A stretch of 64,000 nt of DNA from Salmonella enterica subsp. houtenae serovar Houten (GTDB lineage Bacteria; Pseudomonadota; Gammaproteobacteria; Enterobacterales; Enterobacteriaceae): positions 3,782,001 through 3,846,000 of the forward strand of contig LS483478.1 in NCBI GenBank assembly GCA_900478215.1, read 5' to 3'. Positions 18,806 through 27,612 of this stretch are shown one piece after another; the first letter of the stretch is position 1; each line of letters begins with the position of its first letter. The position numbers and the translations under genes are program-made. The notes under the pieces were generated by a model. That model was not told the origin of the DNA. It was given only the letters and a program-made list of their open reading frames with translations, and made no database searches.

Positions 18806-19243
18806 ATGACTATTTATTTAATTAATAACACGCACACTTACAATAATAAAACCAATGAGCTGAAAAGTATCAAGACGGGAAAGATGATAAAAATAGCCGC
18901 AATGCGTGTAAAGTGTCTGGAATATATGTTGAACCATGCTCAACAAGAAATTATTTATAAAAAACAACTCACCAACGAACTTTGGGGAGAAAGAAGCCAA
19001 TTTATCAGCGATGCCAACCTGACCCAGATTTTGTATCTACTACGGCGCGATCTTAAAAGCTTTGGTCTTAGCCAGTTTTTTTCTACTGTACCACGAACCG
19101 GCATTAAAGTAGAGGCGGATATCATTATCAGCAATGAAAGTAAAAAAATACCGTTTCGTCTGAAAAAAGAAAGTTATAAATATACGGCATTATTTTTCGC
19201 TTTGCTAACCATGGTTACAATGTTTATTTATTTAATACAATAA
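18806..19243 (+). CDS. ToxR-like membrane-anchored winged-helix regulator 1
   Basis: This 145-aa protein has an N-terminal winged-helix domain of the OmpR/ToxR type (about residues 10-105). Key features are AAMRVKCLEYML, the recognition region WGERSQFISDANLTQILYLLRRDL and the wing TVPRTGIKV. One C-terminal transmembrane helix follows (about 124-144), with almost no periplasmic domain. It belongs to a three-member family in this island (with 20624-21070 and 26559-27002). It is convergent with a LysR gene and divergent from AssT copy 2. The target genes are not known. Confidence 0.82.
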   Translation: MTIYLINNTHTYNNKTNELKSIKTGKMIKIAAMRVKCLEYMLNHAQQEIIYKKQLTNELWGERSQFISDANLTQILYLLRRDLKSFGLSQFFSTVPRTGIKVEADIIISNESKKIPFRLKKESYKYTALFFALLTMVTMFIYLIQ

Positions 19244-19256
19244 CTTTATGCCCAAC

Positions 19257-20255
19257 CTATAAATGGCATAAGGATGTGCTATTTTCAGCCAAAGTATCAG
19301 GCTGCTTTTCTGGCCTAAAAAGAAAAGTGGACTGAAAGGTTGATATCAGTTTTTTGGCATTTTTATAACGAGCACTGTTCGTGGCCAGATAAGCATAAAT
19401 GGGCAATTTACGGAAAATAATTTCATCCGGTATACGTATTATTTTTATATTATAATGTCTCACATCTCTAAAGTAAGCGGCAATCTTTTCTGGCAAAATC
19501 GCCACCATATCACTTTTTTCAACAATATTCATAACGCCAAATAGTGAATCACTATGATAACCTAACTCCCAGCGCCCCGTATAAGGCGTACTATTTTTGA
19601 ACAAATCAATGGTATCAGAGATAAAAGAAGAAAACATATCCGAATGGTAAACAGCATACCTGGCGGCATAAAAATTATATAACGACATTTGCTCAAGTCC
19701 AACCAGTGGACTCTTTTCACCACAAATGCACACAAAATCAGATAAATTATCAATAAGATAACTTTCGATCATCTCGTTCTTAATTTCCTGAATTCCCATG
19801 ATCACATCCGCATACCCACGCATTAGCATGGAGGCTGGCGAGTACTCTCCTGTTTTTTTAATCGCATAGTGTTTAATAACATGTCGATTAACTAGCATGG
19901 TATCCAGCAATGCTGAAAAATAATAGTTTTCTGTTATATCACTACCCAGCACAATAAGTTCATTACTCTCCTGAGTATATGTTTTATCGTAAAGCGTGCT
20001 TTCTATAGATTCAATTGCCTGGCGGAATACATGGTGGAGCGACTTACCTTTTCTGGAGGGAATTAATCCTTTACGGGTTCGGATAAATAACTCTTCGCCA
20101 TAAAGATTTTGTAAGCGAAGAAGCGCTTGAGAGACTGCCGCAGGCGTAACATCAAGTTTCCTGGCCGCTCTGGTTGCATTTCCTTCAGTAATAACCATAT
20201 CGAATACTTTGATCAGATTATAGTCAATTTTCCTGGCATTTTTTATTGGCTGCAT
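19257..20255 (-). CDS. LysR-family regulator 1
   Basis: This is a 332-aa LysR-type regulator. The winged HTH is at about residues 10-70 (GNATRAARKLDVTPAAVSQALLRLQ). The start MQPIKNARKIDYN at 20255 has AGGA eight bases upstream; an ATG at 20276 is the alternative. The effector domain follows. It is a clear paralogue of the LysR gene at 28084-29031: both begin with a DYNLIK segment and share TPAAVS and GLIP. It ends 13 bases from the convergent ToxR-like gene 1 and is divergent from ToxR-like gene 2. Function unknown; a regulator of island genes by position. Confidence 0.85.
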   Translation of the reverse strand: MQPIKNARKIDYNLIKVFDMVITEGNATRAARKLDVTPAAVSQALLRLQNLYGEELFIRTRKGLIPSRKGKSLHHVFRQAIESIESTLYDKTYTQESNELIVLGSDITENYYFSALLDTMLVNRHVIKHYAIKKTGEYSPASMLMRGYADVIMGIQEIKNEMIESYLIDNLSDFVCICGEKSPLVGLEQMSLYNFYAARYAVYHSDMFSSFISDTIDLFKNSTPYTGRWELGYHSDSLFGVMNIVEKSDMVAILPEKIAAYFRDVRHYNIKIIRIPDEIIFRKLPIYAYLATNSARYKNAKKLISTFQSTFLFRPEKQPDTLAENSTSLCHL

Positions 20256-20623
20256 ATAAGTTATCCTGGCTGGCATACTCTGGCACTATCACTTTGGGCG
20301 CAGATTATCCTTGCATCTCTTTTATTTCAATAAATAAATCATTTCTTTTACCTGTTTGGCATTAAACTATAACTTAATTTGTATCATTCCAGTTCAAATA
20401 AAATAAAAAACCTATAAAAACATTCTATAAAAGCATCAAAAACATTTAACATGCTTTATAACAAAAACAAAAAACATGATATTTCCCTATTTAATCATAA
20501 ATGATTCCCTTATTCCTTTGAGGATCTCTACGCTTATCCATGTCTATGTACGGAGCACTTTACCCCAGTGGAAACACTGATAGTGTGAAATTTACCTTAT
20601 GAATATCAAAATGGAGTGAATTC
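20256..20623. promoter_or_regulatory. Divergent promoter region, LysR 1 / ToxR-like gene 2
   Basis: The region has no gene and is AT-rich. Near its right end, two overlapping short dyads, CAGTG-GAAA-CACTG (20566-20579) and ACACT-GAT-AGTGT (20574-20586), lie about 40 bases before the ToxR-like gene 2 start and look like an operator. Confidence 0.5.
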
Positions 20624-21070
20624 ATGAGAAAATATACTATTAATAGCGAATTTATTTATAATGAGTCATTGAGAGAAATAATATCATTACGTGATAAAAA
20701 AGTGTTAAAAGTCACGCTAATGCGTGCGCGTTGTTTAAGCTATCTTTTTGAAAATGCTTATAAGAAGTTGATTACGCGGGAGATGATTTCACACGCGGTT
20801 TGGGGAGAGCGAAGCCAATTTGTTAGCGATGCTAATTTGACGCAGCTTCTTTATCTACTACGGCGAGACTTACAACAAATCGGGCTTTCCGAACTGTTCG
20901 TCACGCTCCCCAGACAGGGTATAAAAATCGATGATAGATTTATCATACACTCTGCTGACATACCGCCACAAACTCTTCAATATCATACTCACCGATATAG
21001 TAAAATTATATCTATCGGTATTCCCGCTCTTCTATTGTTGATACTTTTCTTTTTAGCACCGTTTACTTAA
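20624..21070 (+). CDS. ToxR-like membrane-anchored winged-helix regulator 2
   Basis: This 148-aa paralogue of the genes at 18806 and 26559 has the winged-helix domain (about 10-105) with LMRARCLSYLF, WGERSQFVSDANLTQLLYLLRRDL and LPRQGIKI. The C-terminal transmembrane helix is at about residues 126-146 (IISIGIPALLLLILFFL). The start at 20624 has GGAG seven bases upstream. It points toward the decayed fimbrial locus, divergent from LysR 1. It may have regulated the fimbriae, the sulfotransferase genes or the chitinase; the sequence does not say which. Confidence 0.82.
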   Translation: MRKYTINSEFIYNESLREIISLRDKKVLKVTLMRARCLSYLFENAYKKLITREMISHAVWGERSQFVSDANLTQLLYLLRRDLQQIGLSELFVTLPRQGIKIDDRFIIHSADIPPQTLQYHTHRYSKIISIGIPALLLLILFFLAPFT

Positions 21071-21168
21071 AGATGACGTTTGTAGACCGTGTCCCGGGAA
21101 GATGAGAACATTTGACATATATCCTCACACTATATTAACGGGACACTGTCTATTGACTGCTGTGCCGT

Positions 21169-21456
21169 TCAGTCGTAAACAATGCATAGCCCTGCTAATT
21201 GCTTATCTTCATCCAAATAATCTTGTTTTACCGTTGCATGAGGAGACGATATCGGCGTAACCATATTCTCGACAATAATATAGCGCTCAATACCCTCTTT
21301 GTTATGCCATTAAATTTCTAAGGTTCCCACGTCATTTCAGTAGCCAGCCTCGACAACCGAGCCTATAAAATGAATCTGAGCGGTCGATTTTGCCTTCCCT
21401 TCATGCACGATAAAGGAAAGTAAAATTACCGGTATTACACAACGCATAGTATTCAT
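21169..21456 (-). pseudogene. Small pilin-like protein, two internal stop codons
   Basis: This reads as one 95-codon frame from ATG 21456 (MNTMRCVIPVILL, signal peptide) to TGA 21169, interrupted by TGA and TAA near residues 40 and 49. Between and after the stops the frame stays coherent (WHNKEGIERYIIVENMV and so on, up to CIVYD). The IHFIGSVVEAG segment matches the start of type 1 pilin-like proteins. It also matches IHFKGQIVEYG of the intact gene at 46508-46822, which sits beside the other fimbrial operon. It is therefore a decayed accessory fimbrial gene. Confidence 0.75.
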
Positions 21457-21459
21457 TTT

Positions 21460-21708
21460 ACTTTCACTTCTTTGCGCTCTCCTCTGAGCGAATATCCCCC
21501 CTTCGCTTTCTGAATCGCCATTTACAACATATCCTGAGTCGTGCACGACTTCTCCTACTTTATCCGGATGGCTAACGATGTATGCCTGCGCCGTTGGGAC
21601 AATTTGCGGCGCCGGAGTAAGATCGGCGGCGATTGCCGCGCCAGATAGCGCAAGGCTTGCCAGCGCCAGCATCGCTGGCCGGGAAAGTTTTAACGCGTGA
21701 TAATACAT
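21460..21708 (-). pseudogene. bcfH-like fragment (signal peptide plus N-terminal segment)
   Basis: The frame starts with a signal peptide (MYYHALKLSRPAMLALASLA...AAIAA), then about 25 residues (DLTPAPQIVPTAQAYIVSHPDKVGEVV) like the N-terminus of thiol:disulfide (DsbA/ScsC-type) proteins. The bcf operon ends with such a gene, bcfH. After that the sequence turns into an unfamiliar tail and runs on into the next small pilin-like gene without a stop. The catalytic CxxC domain is missing, so this is a remnant. The bcfH assignment rests on my memory of the operon and on position. Confidence 0.55.
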
Positions 21709-21772
21709 AATAAAAGTCTCGCTCGATAAGATCGGAAAGCCTCCCGCTATCGGAAGACGCCTGTAAAAATAG

Positions 21773-22170
21773 CTTAATGCCTACGCGTCAGTTTCACGGT
21801 CTGTGGCGGCATTCGTCGCCGAACCTGCTCCGCCCGTATTCGCCAGCGACCCCGGCTGGTTTGCGTCCTGCTGGCCATTAAAAATAACCGCCGCATTCTG
21901 GCTGGACTGAGTATCGTAGCCTTCCAGATTAATGGCGAAGTCATCTTTTTGATTCGCCACCATACCGGCCTCGGTTAATTTACTGGCGCGAACCTGATCT
22001 AATGTCATAGTCTGATCGGCAGAGTCAGCGGAAACAGAACAGGCGGCGTCAACGATCTACCCAGCAAAATTTACCGTACCGCCAGTGACGGTAGTAGTAT
22101 CCGCTTGCGCGGTAGAACCCATTCCGCCAATCGCTTCATAGCAATATCACGGTTTTTTATTAGGTAAAAA
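21773..22170 (-). pseudogene. Fimbrial major subunit remnant (probable bcfA), fused to a chaperone-gene end
   Basis: The minus strand encodes a pilin: QADTTTVTGGTVNFAG, a TAG stop, IVDAACSVSADSADQ, then VRASKLTEAGMVANQKDDF and FNGQQDANQPGSLANT. I recognise this as BcfA-like. The start region near 22160 has lost its ATG and frame. The pilin match ends at GSATN (about 21822). In another frame the next bases read PPQTVKLTRRH and stop, like the C-terminus of a PapD-type chaperone (bcfG?). This suggests one deletion from inside bcfA to the end of bcfG that removed bcfB-F. Confidence 0.7.
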
Positions 22171-22490
22171 AAGCGTCTTCTTGTTCTGGAATAAATGTCA
22201 GACGGCAATAAAACAGCAACTCAGCGTCGTGAGTTAATCTTTGCGTTATAATGAGATAACGAAGTTATTAATTATTAGCAAGCCAAAAGCAAGTTGTAAT
22301 CATCGACGTTTGGTTTTAAAGAATCGGAGCTAACTTATTGTGTTAAATTAACATTAGCCACCTGGCCCATAACCTTTAGCGCATTGACTTTTTAAAAATA
22401 ATTTCCATCACAATTTAAAATAAAACATTCTATTAACGATAAGATGCAAATCCAGCGGCAATATGTAAATGTATCGTTGCGTATAGTTCA
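22171..22490. promoter_or_regulatory. AT-rich region between bcfA remnant and its regulator
   Basis: About 320 AT-rich bases without a gene, presumably the former fimbrial promoter region. No clear operator was recognised. Confidence 0.45.
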
Positions 22491-23186
22491 TTAATATGCC
22501 ACGGGTAGTTTTCCGAGCGCTGTTAACCGACCATTATCGATATGGATATACCCGCCCTTTTTCAGTTCAGACAGAATTTTCATGGTCCGACTGCGTGATA
22601 TCCCGGTACGCCGTTGAATAAAATTCAACACAATAATGTTTTCCCGGTAGGTCTGCGGATACGCCCAGATTTCAATTAGCAGCGTCCGGACTTTCAGATA
22701 AGAATCGACGCCGACTAATTCACAATCGCGCGCGCTCATCACCATCAGTCGGTAAGCCAGACAGCGGGCCACGTCATGCCACAAATCACATTCATCGGCT
22801 ATTTTTATGAAATCAGCCAGGCAAACAAATCTACCAGTACAGGCCGTTTCTGCGAGCAAAAAGTGTTCCGGTCGCACCGGGACGTTATAGGTCGCACCAT
22901 AGCTATCAACCATCCCCAGGACCGATGGCGAAAACGCTGAAGATATATGAAATCGGTTATTATTATGGCAGAAAGAAACGATCCCTGACTCCAGTAGTAC
23001 AATGTAGTTTTCATCATTTTCCTGTAAGTAAATCTCATCGCCAATACCTAACGTAAACGGCTGACCAAATGGCAACAATGCCGAAAATAAGGCATCAATC
23101 GCCGCGTGAGGTTTAGCCTGCTGAGAAAAAAGAAAAGAGTGTAATAAATTCTCATTATTATCTTGAGCAAAAGCGTTGTTCATCAT
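22491..23186 (-). CDS. Crp-like transcriptional regulator (YaiV/IprA type), fimbria-associated
   Basis: This 231-aa protein has an N-terminal cyclic-nucleotide-binding-like barrel (about 40-130) lacking obvious cAMP-contact residues. The C-terminal HTH (about 185-225) reads FIQRRTGISRSRTMKILSELKKGGYI. A close paralogue (47207-47878) precedes the sth fimbrial operon with the same HTH core. Here it lies upstream of the decayed bcf operon on the same strand. The frame is intact although the operon it probably controlled is gone. The second ATG (23183) is equally possible as start. Family name given from memory. Confidence 0.75.
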   Translation of the reverse strand: MMNNAFAQDNNENLLHSFLFSQQAKPHAAIDALFSALLPFGQPFTLGIGDEIYLQENDENYIVLLESGIVSFCHNNNRFHISSAFSPSVLGMVDSYGATYNVPVRPEHFLLAETACTGRFVCLADFIKIADECDLWHDVARCLAYRLMVMSARDCELVGVDSYLKVRTLLIEIWAYPQTYRENIIVLNFIQRRTGISRSRTMKILSELKKGGYIHIDNGRLTALGKLPVAY

Positions 23187-23473
23187 TTTTTCATTAACTG
23201 TTACTTACTTCATGTAGCACCACAGTATAACCTCTCAAAAAACGCTTAAATTAATAATAAATAACATCGCTATGCAGTATTTCTGTATTCATAAAGCACT
23301 AATACGCAATATTTTTATGATTAAGACAATTCTCAAAACAAAATGATTACAGAAAAGCAATAATAAGTTACGTAAAAAGAATGAGAGACAAGAATCACCG
23401 GAAAAGAGATTCGAAAGATCGTGGGTTCGAATATCAAACCACTAATCCGGATTAATGCAAATACGCAGCGTTA
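23187..23473. other. Intergenic region without recognisable genes
   Basis: AT-rich spacer of about 290 bases between the regulator and the frameshifted gene at 23474. It includes GGGTTCGAATATC (about 23422-23434), which resembles a tRNA T-loop, but no pairing stem is present. Confidence 0.4.
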
Positions 23474-24006
23474 TTATCTAAAATAATGTGGAAAAGCATA
23501 ATACTCTACCCTCTTATCCGCCAGCCAGCCGCCGTTCCCGTTCACCTCAACCTCCACTACCAGAACCGGATCGCTACCGTGAGCAAGGTAATCAGGCCAA
23601 CCTTTTACCTGTAGCGTCACGCCCGGCAGGCTGTATCTGTAGCGGGTATAACTGGCGAGTCTTCATCGGATATCGTTTCAGACGCAGCGCCTTCGGTGGA
23701 AGATGGCGCCAGCGTCAACGTGATGGCGGACATTTTTACCGGCACCTGTGTAGCCGCGAGACTCAGGGAAAGCGTCCCGCGTTCGCCCGGTTGAAGAAGT
23801 AATGCGTCGCTGCTATTAATGATGATGTCGTTAGTGTCCAGCGTACCGCCGCGATTTCCCCATGGATCGATGTGTCCGGAAGCCGTGAATATTATCGCGG
23901 CATGGTTCATATCGACCGGTTGATCGCTCTCATTGATGAAAGTTAAGATGATTTTTTGATACCCGCTGTTGACGTCAAATGTGTTGGTATGGATGGAAAC
24001 GGTCAT
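23474..24006 (-). pseudogene. Frameshifted chitinase-neighbour protein
   Basis: The first frame starts at ATG 24006 (MTVSIHTNTFDVNSGYQ), with GGAAG eight bases upstream, and runs to TGA 23617. It looks like an immunoglobulin-like or carbohydrate-binding beta domain. From about 23655 another frame continues with convincing coding sequence (GVTLQVKGWPDYLAHGSDP, VLVVEVEVNGNGGWL) to TAA 23474. The shift must lie between 23617 and 23663, because the second frame has a TGA just upstream at 23663. The gene follows the chitinase by 92 bases on the same strand and may once have aided chitin binding. I know no function for it. Confidence 0.6.
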
Positions 24007-24097
24007 GGTGTAATCTTCCGCTGTCCCTGGTGGAGAAAAGCCCCGGTAAACCGGGGCTTGAATCATGAATCCAATATATCGTATTTAATGCCGTGTA

Positions 24098-26179
24098 TTA
24101 GTAAGCGCCAAGATCGGTCCATGCGCCGCTGGCACTGCAGTTCAGGTCTGGCTGGTCACCCACAGACCACCATTTCACCTGATAGTTATGGCCTTTCCAG
24201 CTAACGATTTCGAAAGTGCCCCAACTTGCGCCATAGACAGTATCTTTATCCCACAGCGGATTCGGCGTATTGTCCTCAGCAGGTGTAACGTCATCTTCCT
24301 CAGGGGTCACATCTTCTTCGTCCGGAACAACGTCATCTGCGGGTTCTGGCTGGACGTCAGAAGCCGCCGGAACAACCGTCAGCACGAAACGCTGTTGAGA
24401 AGAGGGTTCACCCTGCTCATCACGGACAAACAGTGTGAACTGAAGGGTTGTTTTCGCGCTTACTTCCGGCGTGGTGAACTGAATGACTGACACGGTTTTG
24501 TCCGCAACATCGATCTCGGTCGGCACACCCCAGCTAAAGGTCAGCGCATCGCCATCTTCATCAGAAGAACCGGCGCCAGACAACTGTACGGTAGAACCAC
24601 CAACAACCAGCAGCTCAATTGCCGCTTTCGGCGCATGATTGACAACCACGGTCTCATCTTCTTCATCCTCATCTTTTTCGACGTTGATGCCTTCGAAGTA
24701 GAACGGTTCCATATCAATGACTTCAGATTCGATCTCGTAGCCCAGACCTTCACGCGCCGCATTGACCAGCACGCCGTTGTCCTGGTCAACGGTCCAGGTA
24801 AACACACCACCCAGCCCCAGCTTCGCGGCGTATTCGCCTTTCGCTTTCACTGAACGCGGCGTATCCAGAGACAGGAACAGTTTGGATTCCGGGTTGTAGA
24901 GGTAATCCGCATCGGCAACCTGGTCGGTGTACACGTTAAAGCCGTTACGGCCTTTCTGGTTTTCCAGATCTAGGTAGTTATAGATAACGTCGTACCATTC
25001 ACTGGTACCCGACTCAAACGTACCGGTAGTGGTGCCGGTACCTGGGTTGTAGCTGCCGTTTAAAGGAGAGAAGCTATTGATTTCGGCGTCGCGGCCATTG
25101 CGGGTGTAACCGGCATAACCAATATTGATGCGATCGGCCGGGAAGCCTTCCGCCAGCAGATGGTCGATAATAGTATCAACGCCCCATGCCCCTTTCTCCA
25201 GCGCGTTCAGGTTGGTGTGGTGAGTCAGCGTCTCTGCCCACGGCGTACCGAAGAAGTCATAGGTCATTACGTTGATATAGTATAGACCGGCCGCCATCAG
25301 CGCTTTCACATTGGAGTATTCAATGTTGGCGACAACCGCAGATGCGGCGATAGAAATTTTCACATCGCTACGGCCCGCGTTGTCCAGCTCTTTACGCAGT
25401 TCCGCAATCAGCAGCGCAAAGTTATCGCCATCTTCCGGGCCATACGGGTTGCCGGCAGCTTCAACGTTCGGGTATTCCCAGTCAAGGTCGACTTCGCTGA
25501 ACATCGGGAACTGTTTGAACAGTTTCACTACGCCTTTCGCGAAGATAGAACGGGATTCGGCGCTGGAGGTCATTTCATGGAAGCCGTTACTCATGGTCCA
25601 GCCGCCAATACTCATAGAAAGCGTCAAATCGTGGCCCTGCTGTTTGGCTTTCGCCTGCAGATCGCGCAACCCGCCCAGGAAACCTTTGGTGTTGGACTGC
25701 GTGACCGTCTTCGGATCAACATCCCAGCCGCTGACTGAATGGCCGACGTTAACATAAGACTGGAAATCCCCCCACGGGTCGAGGAAGGTCGGCTCATATT
25801 TTACTTTGCCGCACGCGTCTGCCGCTTCCTGTACTACGTCACGAGACTGACCGTCAATTTTACGGAAACCAACAATACCAACAAAACCTGCAATAATTTT
25901 GTCGTAAGCAGTAGGAGAGACCTGGGCCAAATCGTAGCCACGACCACGTTCCGACGGCGTATCGTTACCCTGTAAACGTCCATCATATTGTGACCAGTCA
26001 GTGAAGTAGCCAAACACTTTCGGCTTATTGTCAGCTTTCTTATATTTGTTATACACACGCTTCGCTACGCGGGCGGAAGTGTAGCTAAATTTGCTGTCTT
26101 CTTTTGCAGGGTTAAAACCATCTGCTGCATTGCTGGTTTCAGTAAGCGTATCACCCTGGATCAGTTTGCTAGTAGCCAT
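24098..26179 (-). CDS. GH18 chitinase with PKD-like and chitin-binding domains
   Basis: This 693-aa enzyme hydrolyses chitin or related GlcNAc polymers. The start MATSKLIQGD at 26179 has AAGGA eight bases upstream; the longer frame to 26248 has no ribosome site. The GH18 barrel spans about 50-485: SMSIGGW, then the catalytic motif VDLDWEYP with Glu235. A PKD/cadherin-like beta domain lies at about 510-600, then an acidic Pro/Glu/Asp linker. A CBM5/12 chitin-binding module ends the protein (YQVKWWSVGDQPD). There is no Sec or Tat signal peptide. The nearby muramidase and holin suggest holin-type export. It corresponds to the chitinase gene of S. Typhimurium. Confidence 0.93.
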   Translation of the reverse strand: MATSKLIQGDTLTETSNAADGFNPAKEDSKFSYTSARVAKRVYNKYKKADNKPKVFGYFTDWSQYDGRLQGNDTPSERGRGYDLAQVSPTAYDKIIAGFVGIVGFRKIDGQSRDVVQEAADACGKVKYEPTFLDPWGDFQSYVNVGHSVSGWDVDPKTVTQSNTKGFLGGLRDLQAKAKQQGHDLTLSMSIGGWTMSNGFHEMTSSAESRSIFAKGVVKLFKQFPMFSEVDLDWEYPNVEAAGNPYGPEDGDNFALLIAELRKELDNAGRSDVKISIAASAVVANIEYSNVKALMAAGLYYINVMTYDFFGTPWAETLTHHTNLNALEKGAWGVDTIIDHLLAEGFPADRINIGYAGYTRNGRDAEINSFSPLNGSYNPGTGTTTGTFESGTSEWYDVIYNYLDLENQKGRNGFNVYTDQVADADYLYNPESKLFLSLDTPRSVKAKGEYAAKLGLGGVFTWTVDQDNGVLVNAAREGLGYEIESEVIDMEPFYFEGINVEKDEDEEDETVVVNHAPKAAIELLVVGGSTVQLSGAGSSDEDGDALTFSWGVPTEIDVADKTVSVIQFTTPEVSAKTTLQFTLFVRDEQGEPSSQQRFVLTVVPAASDVQPEPADDVVPDEEDVTPEEDDVTPAEDNTPNPLWDKDTVYGASWGTFEIVSWKGHNYQVKWWSVGDQPDLNCSASGAWTDLGAY

Positions 26180-26558
26180 TTTTAATTTCCTTTTACGTTT
26201 CAAAATTGTCGCAGCTCGTTCTGCGGGGTCCATAATCGTTACAGACATAAAAAATAGCTAATCACAAAACATCATCTTTTTAGATGATATAAAAATCATA
26301 AAAATGAGGTTAACAGCACCGTCTACCGAAGAGAAAACAACACTTCTCATCACTCACTTACTCCGTTCTGGTGAGAACATAGTAAATATCATTTATCATG
26401 TAATTAAATATCATTTAATTACAATGAAATAATGTGACTACGCTCACTATAGACAGTGGCAATACAATAAAACCAGTGACATTTATTGGATTAAGATATT
26501 TCTCATACAATATAGTCACCACAGACAACCAGGATGTATATTTCTAAAGGATGACGTT
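26180..26558. promoter_or_regulatory. Divergent promoter region, chitinase / ToxR-like gene 3
   Basis: 379 AT-rich bases with no gene. A short dyad, CACT-ATAGAC-AGTG (26445-26458), and a further CCAGTGAC at about 26473 resemble the CAGTG motifs upstream of ToxR-like gene 2 and could be binding sites. The chitinase ribosome site AAGGA lies at about 26188. Confidence 0.5.
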
Positions 26559-27002
26559 ATGAAAAGTTATATCATTAATAGTAACTGCATTTACAATGAA
26601 GGAAAATATGAGTTGAGAAAGGCTTCAAACTCGCAGATTATTAAAATGACTGCGATGAGAGCCAGGTGTCTCAGCTTCATCATCGAGAATGCTCATCTGG
26701 AGATTATCGAGCGACAAAAAATAACCAACGCGTTATGGGGAAGTCGAAGCCACTATGTTAATGATGCAAATCTAACGCAGATACTCTATTTAATCAGACG
26801 TGACCTTAAAGCGCTTGGTATTAACGATCTTTTTATTACCATTCCAAGACAAGGCCTCAAAGTTAATAGTGATATATCCATTATCGCGACGGATAGCGAA
26901 ACAAAGGGAAGAAAAAAACAGATTGTACGGCAAACCATCGCCGCCCTGACGACCGTATTCTCAGTAACGTTAGGTTCTCTCATGTATCTGCATATTCACT
27001 AA
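26559..27002 (+). CDS. ToxR-like membrane-anchored winged-helix regulator 3
   Basis: This 147-aa third member of the family has the DNA-binding domain (about 10-105) with AMRARCLSFII, WGSRSHYVNDANLTQILYLIRRDL and IPRQGLKV, then one transmembrane helix (about 125-145). The start has AAAGGATG upstream. It ends 16 bases before the muramidase, so the two are probably one operon, and it is divergent from the chitinase. It is the best candidate for direct control of chitinase export, as such regulators sit beside holin/muramidase cassettes. Confidence 0.83.
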   Translation: MKSYIINSNCIYNEGKYELRKASNSQIIKMTAMRARCLSFIIENAHLEIIERQKITNALWGSRSHYVNDANLTQILYLIRRDLKALGINDLFITIPRQGLKVNSDISIIATDSETKGRKKQIVRQTIAALTTVFSVTLGSLMYLHIH

Positions 27003-27018
27003 GCGAAGGAAAGGGAAG

Positions 27019-27552
27019 ATGAATCCAATTATAGATGGAATTATCGCACTTGAAGGCGGTTACGTATTTAATCCTAAAGATAAAGGTGGCGCTACTCATT
27101 GGGGCATTACCGAAGCAACGGCGCGAGCGCATGGTTATGCTGGCGATATGCGGGATTTGACCCGTGCCGAAGCCTACGCGATCCTTGAAGAGGATTACTG
27201 GATAAAACCAGGCTTTGATGTTATCTCGACGCTATCATGGCCGGTCTCATTCGAGCTGTGTGATGCGGCAGTCAACATAGGCGCTTATCACCCCAGCAAG
27301 TGGCTGCAACGTTGGCTGAACGCCTTTAATCACGAAGGTAAACGTTACCCGGATATTCATGTGGACGGTAATATTGGCCCGAAGACGATTACCGCTCTCG
27401 AACATTATCTGGACTGGCGAGGCCAGGAAGGGGAAGTCATTTTGGTGAAAGCCCTCAATTGCAGTCAGGGCGCGTATTACTTAAATGTTGCTGAGAAGAA
27501 CTACAACAACGAACAATTTATTTATGGCTGGCTCAAGAATAGGGTGGCCTGA
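27019..27552 (+). CDS. GH108 muramidase (TtsA-like endolysin)
   Basis: This 177-aa peptidoglycan hydrolase has the catalytic motif ALEGGYV with Glu12, followed by NPKDKGGATHWGIT, typical of family GH108. The C-terminal segment (VDGNIGPKTITALE, about 113-130) is a peptidoglycan-binding-type helix bundle. It has no signal peptide, as expected for a protein that needs a holin to reach the wall. The ribosome site GGGAAG is strong. Relatives include phage endolysins and TtsA, which releases typhoid toxin. Position between the ToxR-like gene 3 and a holin-like gene, next to a leaderless chitinase, supports a secretion role. Confidence 0.9.
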   Translation: MNPIIDGIIALEGGYVFNPKDKGGATHWGITEATARAHGYAGDMRDLTRAEAYAILEEDYWIKPGFDVISTLSWPVSFELCDAAVNIGAYHPSKWLQRWLNAFNHEGKRYPDIHVDGNIGPKTITALEHYLDWRGQEGEVILVKALNCSQGAYYLNVAEKNYNNEQFIYGWLKNRVA

Positions 27553-27612
27553 CGCCGACTGAGAAAATACGCATAAAAGGCTCACGGATGAGCCTGATAT
27601 CACGAAGGATCA

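Noticed and set aside
23415..23440. GGGTTCGAATATC resembling a tRNA T-loop, possible attachment site
   Set aside because: The flanking bases do not form a T-stem and no other tRNA arms or integrase are nearby.
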